Source: Nomia melanderi (lineage: Eukaryota; Arthropoda; Insecta; Hymenoptera; Halictidae). Taken from it: 64,000 nucleotides of DNA. The translations under genes and the position numbers were made by a program. Below the pieces are notes generated by a model that saw only the letters and a program-made list of their open reading frames with translations, was not told the DNA's origin and searched no databases. The stretch spans positions 24,582,784 through 24,646,783 of the forward strand of contig NC_135000.1 in NCBI RefSeq assembly GCF_051020985.1, read 5' to 3'. Position 1 is the stretch's first letter. Every line of letters starts with the position of its first letter. Shown here piece after piece: positions 49,860 through 61,757 of the stretch.

Positions 49860-51401
49860 TAACGGTTTCACCTTTTTTAGTCTAATATAAAGTTGGTTTT
49901 TGGTGAGGAATGTAACTTATTTTTCGAGTTTAATTCTTTAGAGATGATTTAGGGGTTACTGATAGCTTGTATCGTGTATTGGATAGCTTCTGTTTCAAAT
50001 AAACAGCGAATTAAGCGTGTGTACTCGTTCTGTATTGTAAAACTCGAATCAGGTGTAGTAATGCTACGAGTTCATCGAACATGCGACAATTCACGTTTGT
50101 TAGTCCCGAGTAAATCTCTGTGAAATTGCAGATATTTCTTTCACCCTCTTTCCGCGCTCGTAAAATCGCGTTCGGATGCTAGATTGTTTTGTAGCGACTG
50201 AAACGTAGATGCTTTGCCAACCATTATATTGGATTTCTCGTGCGATCGCCATAAAAAAATGTACAATCCATTACTGTCTCCCTCTCCGACCGGTTTTCAA
50301 TCCAGAAAACGAATTTCCATTTTCCTCAAACTCAATTTATCAACGGTGCACCAATACCGGGCAACAAAACGGCGCATCGGTCCGACGCGATTGACGTTCG
50401 AACGATAACTGGCGAACGATATTCCCGTGGCAACGCGATTTCCGGAGACAACGGGGAACGAGGCTGGCTACAATTAACGGCCATTATGGCGTTCGAGAAA
50501 ATCAGACACCGAGAGCATTTCTTCCTTCCTATCGATCCGCCGGAATAACTTCTTCGGAACTGCCCGATCTGCGCCAGGATCCGATGAGGCTAGAATTCTT
50601 CAAATTCGAGGAACGTCGAGCCTTCGTTTCAAGAAGTGATTCTACAAAATTAGAACTACAAAACTGTCGAATTATCGGTGATTCGTTTTCCCCGTGAATT
50701 CCGTAAAAATACGTGGCGAAGTGCCAATGAACCCGAGAGAATGAAACGAAATTGAAACGTAAAACGCATTCAGTGTCTCAACATCTTGAGCTCGACGTAT
50801 CCTCTCCTAAAGGCGTCCCCAAAGCGTCGAATCGCACGTCAGAACGTTGCCGTTCCTCAAAGCCCTCAATAACCTCGAACTGCACAAAACTCCCCACTGG
50901 GAACGTTATTTACGTTACGAGCGGGCGCCGAAGCTCTCCGTCAGCGTGCTCATCGGGTGTCTTCCCATCAATACCTCCCGAATTTCATCCCTCAGCGAGG
51001 ACTCCGAACAACGTGTCTGGATCCGGGAACGAGCCGACACGAAGCGCGTATCCCTGTCGCAGGGAACCGCTCGCGCGAGCTCGGTACCGGCGTTCGCAAA
51101 GTCCATCGACCCGCGTCACCGCGAGAAACTAGCGTAGCCGGTGCCGTTCATTAACATAGAACCGTCGTCGCGAGGGCGCAACGACGTCGACGAGTAATTA
51201 CGCACGCCCAACGCGCCCGTGTATCGCGACACGAAGGAGAAACGCGGCGGTGGGATATGCCAGGCCGTGCCTGGAGAGCCTCCACCTGAACGGCGTGGCG
51301 TGGCGAGCCGGTCGGCGGCGTGTGCACGTAGCAGGCACGCACGCGGCTCGATGTGTCGGGAAGAAAGAGCGAAGAGAAACGATAGAGGGACAGGAAGAAG
51401 G

Positions 51402-51403
51402 GT

Positions 51404-51434
<31 letters not shown>

Positions 51435-51515
51435 GCGGCAGCGCTGCCGCTGCTGCTGGTGGTGGTGGTAGCGGTGGTGGTGGTAGAAAGAGTCGGTGGT
51501 GGTGGCCGGCGGAAG
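51402..51515. repeat. CGG, then GGT/GCT triplet repeat
   Basis: An uninterrupted GGC/CGG run near 51403-51428 is followed by GCTGCTGCTGGTGGTGGTGG-type triplets. All three plus-strand frames become homopolymers, and long open frames on both strands (51116-51737) result from this. It marks the start of a CpG-rich block. Confidence 0.85.
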
Positions 51516-51575
51516 GGGAAGAGGAGAACGGCGAAGAGGAAGGTGAAAGAGAAAGGGAGTAGACTGTACGCTACG

Positions 51576-51621
<46 letters not shown>

Positions 51622-51626
51622 TATAC
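51576..51626. repeat. (TA)n dinucleotide repeat
   Basis: About 50 bases of TA alternation are broken once by ATGTA near 51601. It separates the two triplet-rich halves of the block and is likely polymorphic in length. Confidence 0.95.
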
Positions 51627-52020
51627 ACACCCCATCGCAGGGATGGCAGAGTTCGAAGGTGGAGGGTGTCGAAGAAGGAGCAAAGGGAGGTTCGTGTTAG
51701 GATGGGTGGTTGGGTGGCTGGGAGAGAGGATAGATAGTAGTAGCGTCGTCAGTATCTACCTGCTGCACCGCCGCCAGTCGAGGGGATAGACGATGGGGGT
51801 TACTCCACCTACACCAGAACAGACTTCTGTGTGCGTGTACACCGGGTAGGGTAGGCTCGTGGTGGTGGCAATGGATAGTGGTTGAAGGGTAGACGATCCA
51901 CGGGCTGGCGCGGTGCGGCGGGCTGCTGATGGTGGTCGTAAGGATGGTGACTGGTGATAGTGGTAGTGGCGCGCGGGGGTAGGCGAGGTGACGGCGGAGA
52001 GTGGTGGTGGCGCGGCGAGT

Positions 52021-52083
52021 CGGTAGTAGTAGTAGTAGGAGTAGTAGTACTAGTAGTAGTAGTAGTAGAAGTAGTAGTAGTAG
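52021..52083. repeat. (TAG)n triplet repeat
   Basis: About 20 TAG/GTA triplets with a few changes. Read one way it is a Ser- or Val-rich open frame, read the other a Thr-rich one; all are low-complexity products of the repeat. Confidence 0.9.
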
Positions 52084-52149
52084 CGGCACCGGTGGTGGCT
52101 GGCTGCTGGTGGAGGAGAGGGTGCGGCATCCTCGATGGTGGTTGTGTTG

Positions 52150-52640
52150 TCGGTGGTGGAGGAGGCATGGGTTGGTTTCAGTGTTCGCGCGGCCGCTCCC
52201 TGTCGCACACGGACGACTCACCCCGACGCTGCCGGCGTCGCGACGCTCTCCCGCAACCGCCGCCAAAAACGTGCTCGCGGAAAATACGTGCTAGCGCCCC
52301 GTTCGTTTCCCGACACCGGGGAAACTCGTTTCGCTGACTACGCTCGCACGCTCGTTCTCGCGGACCGTGCACCCTCGGCCGACCGGCTACGCTTTTTTCT
52401 TCATCGCGCGCGCACGTTTTTTTTTCGCCGCTCGCGCGAGTACACACTCTCCCCGGACACTCTGGCCGGTGCCCCGTCGCCCCGCGCGCGACGCGGAAAT
52501 AATAACGTTGGCCCGGTGTTGCCGCAGCATTTTTTTCCCCCCTTTCGACCGTTCCGTTCGCGTCTTTGCGCCCGCCGAGGCGGCGGACACGTGGACCGGC
52601 TGGCCCCGCTCGTAAAAGTGCGCTACGCTGGATGAACCGT
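52150..52640 (+). promoter_or_regulatory. possible CpG-rich promoter region upstream of exon C
   Basis: This is one of the densest CpG stretches in the window, with many CGCG words. It lies about 2 kb upstream of the ATG of exon C at 54528, with no other good exon between. By analogy with the GC-rich region before exon A it may be the promoter and start of a long or spliced 5' UTR. No TATA box or clear initiator stands out. Confidence 0.3.
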
Positions 52641-54527
52641 CGACGCTTCCACCTGTGGATAATTCTGTGAACGATCGTTCTTAATCACGTGACACGATCC
52701 GGGATATTCGTTCTGCGAGGCGAGTGCGGGATTTCTCGCGTGAAGCCGGCCGGATCGAGGGCTTTCGCCTTGGCCGCTTCGAGCCTTACGCGCGTCTCGT
52801 CGTCGGAAGTGCTGACTCTGTTAACATCTTGCCTGCCTTCTTCGAACAACTTCGCTGATAGGGTTGCGGAATACTTTGCGCGTTGGTGTACGGTTCAGGA
52901 TACGGTTTATGCCCCTTCGACTTCGCTTCCTGTGCGTGGATCTACAAGAGTGTTGACTCCGGGAAGATCTTGCCTATCTTGTTTAAGTAACTTTGACGAA
53001 CAGCCTGCGAGAAACTTGGTGTATTAGTGTTCAGGGTATATCAACCCTGCTGACTTGGATCGTTCTATGCGTAGTAAATCGTGTGTACTCTGTCGAGAAC
53101 TTTGCTGTCTTCTGTAAAAGTACCTTCGCCGATTAAACTACAAATCATTGTGCATATCATCTCGAAGATATTTTCCTCTGTCAATATCTACGAATAGAAC
53201 TAACTGAAACTAACTGAAACTATCTCCCAAGTATCCTGTCCGCTCAGGGTGCAAGGAACTTTCCCTATCATCGTTCAAGCCACCCAATCTTCGTCCCCAC
53301 GTGTCCATCGGCGTTACAAGTCGCAAGGTTCCACCGGCCAGTGCTAAGTAACCATAACATATCAAGGATAGCTGCGATTACGGTCACACCAACAAGTGTC
53401 TTAAATCAACAAGTCGAGAGTGCAAGGTCGCGGCCGGTGACCGCTCGCGTACCGAGAGTTTTCCCCGCTGCTGTTTAGCCGAGGACGCCGGAGATCGTCG
53501 GATAGGGTAACGGGGCGGCTGATAAGGGAGTTCGCCGGTGCTGGATAAGATCGGGGCACGCCGGTGCCGGATAACGAGGACAGAGCACCGAGCCGGCTCA
53601 CGATCGAGCGAGCCGCGTCGGGATTCCCGCGTCACGAGCCGCGGAATCGGCTAGACCTGACTGGAGACAGGTGCCAACACGTGCGGCGAGCGTTTCTAAA
53701 ACGCGTGCGCTGCTTCCGTTAATAATTGACGCTTAAGCAAGCTACGCGAGTCGCGTGGGAAGCGAGAGGAATTTATTTTCCCCGTGCGACCGCATAACTT
53801 TCAGCGCTACCTGAATACTCTCTGCATTCTTATGCTCCTCGCGCCGAACTTCTGAAAGCATCTAAGTATCAAGACCTTGGCTTCAACCATCGCTAGTTGA
53901 AGATTCACAGTGGAACTCTGTCACTCGCTTACCAACAAAAAATCCCAATAAAGAATCAATCGTGATTTCACTAAGGATCCACAGATCCCATATCAAACTC
54001 CACAAGAGCCAGAATCAGCATACTCTTCACCTAGCGCGAGCGTTCGCGATAAATCTCCGGCGAGCAGGGTCCGTGAAATTCGTGTGACACGAGGGACCGT
54101 GACCTGGCCGGCCGAGCGACGTTAATTATTCCCGCGGAAGGATGCGCGATAATAGCAGTACACGGAAGTCAGCGTGCATTCCTCGGCGAGCCACCCCTTG
54201 GAGGCATTATTAATCGTCATCCGCGAGCTCCAAACCGAAGGGCACTGTATTTCTAACATCCTGAGCACACGAGCCCGGTAATCTTCCGTTCGCCGGAGAT
54301 AATTCCGCGCGAGGACCAATCTATCCGGAATTACCGTTCACCGTTCGAGAGGCTGACGAAGAAGGCAGGCACCCTCGTACGATCCGTCGACAAGTTCGAT
54401 CGCACAGATGTCGTCGATCTACCGGGGACATTAAGGACACCATCTAACGGCTCTCCTACCGCGCAGCATCCATCGAAGGTTCAGCCCGTGCGTCTCTGAT
54501 CCTCGCCGCCGTCATCGAATTCCAATT

Positions 54528-54804
54528 ATGTCGCAGCACAGGAGAGGCTCCGTGCACACCGGCGGCAGCCCCGTTCCTCCCGGCCACTCGGCGGCGGCCG
54601 TCTCCGCCTCGCACGAGGTACAAACGAGAGGGATACCTTTGCCGGGGATGGTACCGTCCCGTTCCATCCACGGCAATCCGATGCACGGGAATCCGATCCA
54701 CGGGTTCGTCAACCCCCTCGGTCCGGCCGGTCTCGTTCACTCGCCGGCCACGCATCAGACGCCGCTGCCCGGAATTTCTCATCATTCGTCGGTCGTTCAC
54801 CAAG
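54528..54804 (+). CDS. candidate alternative first coding exon, His/Pro/Gly-rich (exon C)
   Basis: From ATG 54528 to the donor CAAG|GTATAC there are 92 codons plus one base, so it exits in phase 1, the same phase as exon B. The peptide starts MSQHRRGSVHTGG and ends HHSSVVHQ. It is low-complexity, rich in His, Pro, Gly and Ser, with a repeated HGNP(M/I)HG motif near residues 48-58. There is no signal peptide, membrane segment or known domain. Codon use is GC-rich. The frame stays open upstream to about 54436 but has no earlier ATG, which supports this start. Shared strand and phase suggest another internal start of a short dystrophin isoform, but a separate gene is possible. Past the donor, the frame runs on to 55028 with loss of the motif pattern. 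Confidence 0.5.
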
Positions 54805-56146
54805 GTATACCGCGGGGGAGCGCGGCTACTTCGGGGCTGATCCCTGATTTCGGACGGGGACCGTTGGTGGACCACGATCGAACCTCGTCTATGGTTTCCA
54901 CTTCTCGGAGGACCCTCGCGGTTTGCTTTCTACCCTGCCGGGCAGGGGATCGGACTGTAGACGGTTTCACGGGCTGTTGTTTGAGTTGCGCTTACGACAT
55001 TCTACACCGCTTAGCGCGGCGTGTTTAGCGCTCGCCTCGTCGACGGTGTGTTCGGAAGGACGAAACGTAATTGTACGGAGTGAGGATTACGTGTAGCAGT
55101 GAGGGTTCTGACGTAATAATTCCGGGTATACGTGAGAAAGAGTAACGGTAGATTGTTTGGTGGTTATCGCTAGTCATGTAGGTTTTGTGGTTTCCTTGGA
55201 TGACTGGAGGAGTTTAGATGGCTTGCGTCATGGGGAATTGAGGAACCATTTGGTAATTGGATTTACTTGAGCGTGAATCGATTACGGAGTTTCTTTTCTG
55301 TTGAATATTACGTTCTTCTAAATGATTTCTTTCGAAATGTAACGAATGGAGCAACGATGAATCGAAGCTAGGTGGAAATAAATATAAATCGGCCTCGACG
55401 AGTGCCGGTGGATATAGTTACGATTCATTCACGAAAATTCCAGCGGATGTTCCCGTCGACATAAACGTCTACCGCTAAACGCGCCGATCGTCAAAATGTT
55501 TGTCTTTATCGGCGCCGGTAATCCAACTAAAACACCCGGCGAACACATGGTCGAAATGAAATCCCCGCCGTGATTAAACCGAGCCGAATTTCCGCGCATT
55601 CGGAATTTCTGTTTGCGGCCGGATTTTTTATTTGCGCGCCCCGAGGAGGATTTCCGTTTGACGGCGCCGCCGGATTTTTCCGCGAGGAATCGTCCTACGC
55701 CTCGACCGCGATGTTTACCGTGCGCCGTTCGCGTTCGACGATCGAATCGAGTACGTGCGAAATAATTCGATTTGCCCCGTACACCTCTTTTTTCCCACCC
55801 GTGGCGGAACGATATACGAGCGGCCGGCGATACTGTTCTCTTATTAAACGATCACCGGATAGACCGGAGCACTCTTGTCGTACGAGACGCGAGTGAAATC
55901 TGTCATTCAGCGTTCATTGATTCGCGCAGCGATCGCCGCGTCGGGTAATTGAACCGCGTCGATGGGCGAAATATGACGTGTTCGACGTGTCTGCGATTAA
56001 AAGATAGCCAACCGATCTGCTTTCGGAACCCGTGCCCCGAGGAAGCGTTTCGAACCGACGTTTCCCTCGAATGATTCACGCTTTCTCGAAATTCTCACGT
56101 GTATACGAAGCTTGTTATCTTTGTGACTCGAATACGTTTGAATGTA

Positions 56147-56395
56147 TTAACCCTTTGCACTCGACAATACTTTTCATTACAGACATTCATTATTCTCTGA
56201 CGAAGTATTTAACGATATTATTTGCAACTTGTATAAAGGAACATCTTGCATAAACTATCGGGCAGAATTGTTTTATTTCTATGTTTCATGCGTTAATACC
56301 TTATTCAACGTTTCACATTGAATTTTCTATTTAATAATTTTGTTGCGTTCGATCAAGCGGCGACTGAGAGTCGCCTCTCGCGTGCAAATGGTTAA
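56147..56395. mobile_element. family B TTAA miniature transposon, full length
   Basis: TTAA lies at 56147-56150 and 56392-56395. The left end is CCCTTTGCACTCGAC; the right end is CTCGCGTGCAAATGG. A palindrome GGCGACT-GAG-AGTCGCC sits about 17 bases inside the right end. Interior words match the copy at 8542. Confidence 0.85.
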
Positions 56396-57609
56396 ATTTT
56401 CTAGTGTATATTAGGAATGTATTAAATGTATAGTTTATATAGATTCAAATTTTATAATATCTATGCAATAAGAAGAATAATGAAAGATTGAGAATAGTTT
56501 CGATTACAAGATCCATCGGTTCTGACTGGGAAGTGTTACTAACCTCTTGCGCTGGAAAGACGTGCCACGTTGAGACGTTTCTGTTTCAAAATGGTCAACG
56601 ATGTCTTTTACACACTGATAATCTTGTTGCATTGCGCATATTAGATTGTTTCGAAATGTATCTCGAAATAATACTCAATACAAAACGATTAGAAAACGAA
56701 ATTAATGTCCACGTCCGCGTAAAATAGGCAAAAACAACATTTATCGCCCGAGACTTTGTCGAATCTCTGAATTCATTTCCAGCGCAAGTGGTTAATGGCT
56801 CTTTGTGGATTATGGATTGCGGTTACTAAAATCACGAACGCTGTTTATACTCTGTCGTCGGTTGCCACGTGAGAATTCGAAGACAGCGAACTGTAATTTA
56901 TCGCGGAAGCGTTAACGCTGTAATCGATCATTCGAGTAATCCAACGCCACGCCTTTCATCTCAATAACGGCTTCCTCCGTGCCCGCGATTTAAACCAGAG
57001 AAAAAAATCGTACTCCAGATTTTTTAGAGCTTGCTACTTCGTCGGTGTATTTATAAAAAAAATATATATATGTAGGGTGAGTGGGCAATCTGAACTGAAA
57101 GGAATCACCTCAAAGCTTACTCAGCGTTACACGAGTTCCGGTCGTTTTCAATTATCCTAAAAGTCAGCTCGAAATACGCTCGCGGCGGCAAAATGGAATT
57201 GCAGGTTTTTATTTGTCGTTGATATGAAAGCGAGCTCCTAGCGGCCGGTTATATCACACCGGCGTCCACAGGGCGAGGTAATAACTGTTATCGTATCGAA
57301 TGTCTTTGATGCTCCGAGAGTACAACAAACATTTGTCTAACGCAACTCCCATGAAACCTCGCCTTGCGCCGGTAACGTGTTCGCGCCAAGAAAAGTTGCT
57401 TCATTCGTTTTATAATCAATTTCACTCGTTTGTTTCAATCAAAACTTCTATGCGCTGGAAATTCTTCTTCAATGAACCACTTATTCGTCGGCACTCTATG
57501 AATCTTCTCCAATCATAAATTCATACTCGAACTCTTACCTGTCACTTAATTACACATCGATTTAGTTCACACCTAATCTATCTCGTTAAATTATAAATTA
57601 ACCGTCACA

Positions 57610-58226
57610 TTCACTTGAATAGGAAACCAAATATTCGAATGAAAGAATCTTTTCTTCGAATATCATTTTACTTAGTAGAATAATCAATTACACTGCAACA
57701 GACAATCCTAATAAATTAGCCGTTCCAATTAGTAATCATTACTCGAATGAAATTCAATTTCTTAAAACGATCGAATTCACTTGAATAAGAAACTACTTAA
57801 TCAAATGAAAGAATCTTTTCTTCGAATATCACTTTACTTCGTAGAATAATCAATTTCACTGCAACAAAAAATCCTAATAAATTAGCCGTTCCAATTAGTA
57901 ATCATTACTCGAATAAAATTCAATTTCCCCAAATGATCACATTCACTTAAATAGGAAACCACTTATTCGAATGAAATAATCTTTTACACTATTCCCTTCG
58001 AACATCACGTTACTCCATAGAATGATCAATTTCACTGCAACAGAAAATCCTAATAAATTAGCCGTTCCAATTAGTAATCATTACTCGAATAAAATTCACT
58101 TTCTCAAAACGATCGAATTCACTTAAACAAGAAACCACTTATTCGAATGAAATAATCATTACACTATTCCCTTCGAACATCACGTTACTCCATATAATGA
58201 TAAATTCCACTGCAACAGAAAATCGG
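57610..58226 (+). repeat. tandem repeat, period 166-176 bp, about 3.4 copies
   Basis: AATCCTAATAAATTAGCCGT recurs at about 57704, 57870 and 58046, and a partial copy breaks off at 58221 after CTGCAACAGAAAATC. Between are ACTCGAAT, AATTCA, AACCACTTATTCGAATGAAA and CTTCGAA words. Copies differ by substitutions and a 10-base length change. The array ends where the AG-poor stretch before exon D begins. Confidence 0.9.
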
Positions 58227-58504
58227 TTACTCCGCCGGGCCGCTGACCTGAAATCGATCGGGCTCGATCATCCGTGATCGTCGAATTCGGCCGTTTTGCT
58301 TGAATAAAAATCGGTCATCCCGATCGGCAATCCGTAGCTCGAATAACATTTTGGCGAACGCCGTCACGAGTTCGTCCGCGCGTGAAACGATACGTTGATC
58401 CCGGTCCTCGATCCCCGCGCGATCCACCATCGGTCTTTCGTCGGCGTCGCCCGATTCGTCGGGCGGCTGTCGGTCAATCCGTCACACGGGATGTTCGCTT
58501 GAAG

Positions 58505-58756
58505 GCACCGAGAAGATACAACCGCCGGGCTCTCCGTATTCCTCCCACGGTTCTCCGCTGAGAACACCAATGAGTTCCGGTCACGGCACCCCCCAGGACT
58601 CACCCCATGCGGCCAGACATCGCAGGGACTCGGAACACTCGTCCGGCGTCGGATCAAGACGAGGCTCGTCCGACGTCGTTTCGCCTTTGCCGGAAGGTCC
58701 CTCCGGATCGCCGGACGGCCGCGCTCGTCGACGATCGGACTACAGCCCTCATCAGG
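58505..58756 (+). CDS. candidate cassette exon, Ser/Pro/Gly-rich linker (exon D)
   Basis: The exon is 252 bases, exactly 84 codons, phase 1 in and phase 1 out. The acceptor TTCGCTTGAAG is the first AG after about 134 AG-free bases, and the donor is CATCAGG|GTAGGT. In the only open frame it reads TEKIQPPGSPYSSHG and continues to RRRSDYSPHQ. It has six Ser-Pro and two Thr-Pro pairs and basic RRxS motifs, so it looks like a flexible, phosphorylatable linker without a fold. It joins exon C in frame (HQ|G) and equally exon B. An ATG at 58570, inside the frame, could make it a first exon instead; the open frame and AG-free stretch before it favour an internal exon. Membership of Dys is inferred from strand and phase only. 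Confidence 0.55.
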
Positions 58757-59747
58757 GTAGGTTCTCGCCAGCTACTGTGTACCGTTGTCTTCTTCGCCGA
58801 TTTGTCAAGGGACCCCTGCCATTCACCTGGACCTTCTACTATCGTTGTTATCGTTACCGTTATTATTTGATCCGTGACGTTGGACCGTTCATATTGTTCT
58901 CTCTTTGTTTATTTGATTATTCCCCTCTGTTTGGTTATTTTATTATTTACACTCTTTCGATTATTTGATTGTTCGATTATACTCGGGGGTAGTTTTTCAT
59001 GGATATATTAAGATTAAAATCTAATGTGGCGTTCGTTGTGTAGAATAGGCGAAAATGAATGTTTAGAAAGGTAGGACGTTGGGAGAATAGTAAATTCATT
59101 GGATATTTTTGTTTGTGTATTCAGTGCAGTTTTTTTAGCGCAAAGTAATGAGATTTTGAGAGAGTTGCTTAATTTTTCCGATGATTTTGGCATTGATCCT
59201 GTTAGGAGGTTTAAAATGTCTCGCGATACAAGATTCCGGTGATTTCCTGGATTCTAAATACAGCTATTGATTAGTGTGTTTCATCGATATATCACGAGTC
59301 AATCATAGCAATTACACGATGCTCCGAAATTGTACGATTTCACTTTCCGGGAATAACCGGCCGTTCATTTCGCAAATGGCACGTTCGATATAAATTGCAC
59401 GTGATTCGTCAAAATTCTATGGCGAATCCAATAAAATCTGTACATCCGATCATTGTAAAGTATTTCAGCCAATTCATTGGAATCCATATTGCCCGTGTTT
59501 TATTTGAAAGCCGCTCCCTTCGCGAAGAAATCGCGATTGAATATTTCATCGGCGTTTAACAGTGTTGCAATGCTATCTATAAAATATTCGTTTCATTTGT
59601 ACCGTTGATATCCGTCACATCGAGCCCCTTGCCATACAATATCGAGTCAGACTCGTCAGATTTCTGAAACAGATGTTACAAAAGTTAATCGTCGCTGTAT
59701 TATTTTGTTTCAATTTAAATGCGATTTGTCTATCGTTAATTATACAC

Positions 59748-59874
59748 CGAAGAAAAGCCAGATATATGTGCCCATAATCATGAAACTAATGAAATAACTG
59801 ATAATCTTTTTCAATTTCAACTTAAACCACTTTCATAACTATGGGCACACATATGAATTCGACATTTTTCTTCG
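59748..59874. repeat. imperfect inverted repeat, arms about 40 bases
   Basis: CGAAGAAAAGCC, ATATGTGCCCATA and TCATGAAA on the left face TTTCATA, TATGGGCACACATAT and TTTTTCTTCG on the right, around a centre of about 45 bases. There is no TTAA or TA duplication at the ends. It may be a foldback element or a structured RNA. Confidence 0.7.
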
Positions 59875-61266
59875 CTTTCCAATGAATTAATAACAAAATG
59901 ACCCTAGCGAGCTTGATTCTGTAAGAAATCATAGGGCAAATTCAGCGAGCAGCTCTGTAGGCGTTGCATCGAGCTAATTCGAAAACATTTGCAGCTAATT
60001 GATGCGTGCTCCCATTTGTCCCCGTTTCCTCCGGAAATGCCGATTTCCCTGGACAGACATATCGCGAGCTATATCGCGAAGAACTCGTAACGATCGCGCG
60101 ACATGCGACGAAATTGCGCCACTCCTCCGTATCGTTCATTTATTTACCACTTACGAGCCCCTCGCAGCGTCTAATCGTCCGGCCGCGGGTACAGTTGCAA
60201 TTTAGTTAATTACCAGGCGAGTCTCCCACGGCTGTTTTATTCGCACGGAAAGTACGCGCGATTGGGCCGACCGCGAACCCGCCGACGCTGCACCGTCGGC
60301 CGTGAATTCTCTGCGTCGCTTTAAAACTGCCGCCCCGACGCCTGCCTTATTGGACGGTTGAACATATTTTCGCGTTATTGAGTTCCGAATCGGATGGCCG
60401 TTTGATCTTCCGTTGTCAGTGTTATCGCTGTCACTCAAGTAAATTGATGTTCCGCGATTCGGTTCAGCTTTGACGCTCGATCGGAACGTTTCAAAAAATA
60501 TGAACGATTCGAGGACCATTTATGCAGATTTCGTGACAAAAGAATTTCGTGGCACTCATCGAAACGTTACTGGATGTTCGGGAAATGAAATTATCAACGA
60601 GTAATTTTGTTTTTTCTAGATCGTGGACATTTTATTTGCGAAAATTCGAATTTTAGAATATCGTTATGGTGGGACAACGGTTTTCATGGCGAATTCCTTT
60701 CGTTATAGATTATTTAAACGCGGAATAGGGGATTCACCGTTCGATAGATCGAAGTCATTAAAATACAAATGTAACGGTCTCCTCTCGACATTTTCGTCTT
60801 CGAGCCCTCTGATGATACAGTAATTTCATCGTGAAACTTTGTAATCCGGATCGACGACATATAATCGAGCCGACTGTCAAAGGAAGTTCTGGTATAGACT
60901 TTGAGCGAATCGCATGTATAATTCAGCAGCTCGGTATTCTCGATTCTATTCGAGAAATCATTCTTCGCCGATCGTCGGAATGAGGTTCGAAACGCGGAGA
61001 AAAGCGAGGGAAGTGTGTGTGAGTCGTTCGAGGTGCTCGTCTGTATTCGTCCTTCTTCTTGCTCTCCTCCCGAGTTTCCGGCTGATGGAAATTGACTGTC
61101 ATAACGTATAACGAACTCGTAAACTTCATCTCACGACTTTGTTATATCCCGAAACCTAATGGACGCGCGTCTCGTAGGCTCGTATACACGTGTGCTACGT
61201 CTAACACATCGTTGACCGGCAGTTTTACGCAGAAACTATGCTGTCTCATCGGTTATTATTTCTTAA

Positions 61267-61757
61267 TTAACCCTTTGCACTCGAGAGGTGACTCACAGTC
61301 GGTTCGATACATCAAAATCACAAAGCTTGGTGCACGTTATTGAGCGTTTGGATGCTAAACAGTTTTTGTGGATATTTACCAAAAATGCGGAAGTGATCGA
61401 GTGTGTATGCAAAAAATTGATAAGAGTACTTATCTAATGAGATCGCAAATATTGTGCTATTACGAAAACATATCAAGAAATACCATTTATTCAAATAAAT
61501 TTACTTTGATTTATTTCTTGAAGAATATAGTAAGAAAATTATAATTGGTACTGATAAGCAGAAGCGCCTCTGTGCTCTCCTCAGCACTCTAAGGGTTAAA
61601 GTTCGTTTAACGTAATTATCCATGAAACGTTAAAATAATAATTCTATCCCTTGGTTCCTACGTTATTCGTATTAATGTTAGTTATAAAAGCTACCATTGA
61701 TATTTCATTAGAAAATAAAGAATATATTCAGCGAAACAATTGTCGAGTGCAGAAGTA
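61267..61757. mobile_element. family B element with a family E element nested inside
   Basis: The outer copy starts TTAACCCTTTGCACTCGAGAGG with the palindrome GACT-CAC-AGTC, and ends near TTGTCGAGTGCAGAAGTAAA. At about 61340-61599 it is split by a family E copy, whose right end CAGCACTCTAAGGGTTAA is clear and whose left TTAA has decayed. The inner copy is close in sequence to 46070-46335. Confidence 0.75.

Larger units (their letters stand above)
28871..54527 (+). other. Dys: intron downstream of exon B (about 25.7 kb to exon C)
   Basis: After the GTAAGT donor no further spectrin-repeat coding was found. The intron holds many TTAA transposons, one mariner-like element, three tandem arrays and a candidate recursive splice site at 37494/37495. 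CpG-rich stretches at 30.3-30.7, 33.6-34.2, 37.1-38.6, 40.4-42.3, 43.2-45.1, 45.4-46.0 and 49.0-49.6 kb contain overlapping open frames on both strands without paired splice sites or recognisable domains. I treat these as non-coding. Confidence 0.6.
54805..58504 (+). other. intron between exons C and D (about 3.7 kb)
   Basis: It runs from the GTATAC donor to the AG at 58503-58504. Contents are a family B element (56147-56395), a tandem array (57610-58226) and CpG-rich stretches at 55.4-56.0 kb without exons. The last 134 bases contain no AG, as expected before a used acceptor. Confidence 0.5.

Noticed and set aside
51116..52337. Open frames of 120-190 residues on both strands, including a 172-residue plus-strand one
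   Set aside because: They run through CGG, GGT, TA and TAG repeats, are low-complexity, overlap each other on both strands and have no splice sites or domain.
58570..58756. ATG at 58570 as the true start of a first exon
   Set aside because: Kept only as an alternative: the same frame continues upstream with matching composition to an acceptor preceded by about 134 AG-free bases.
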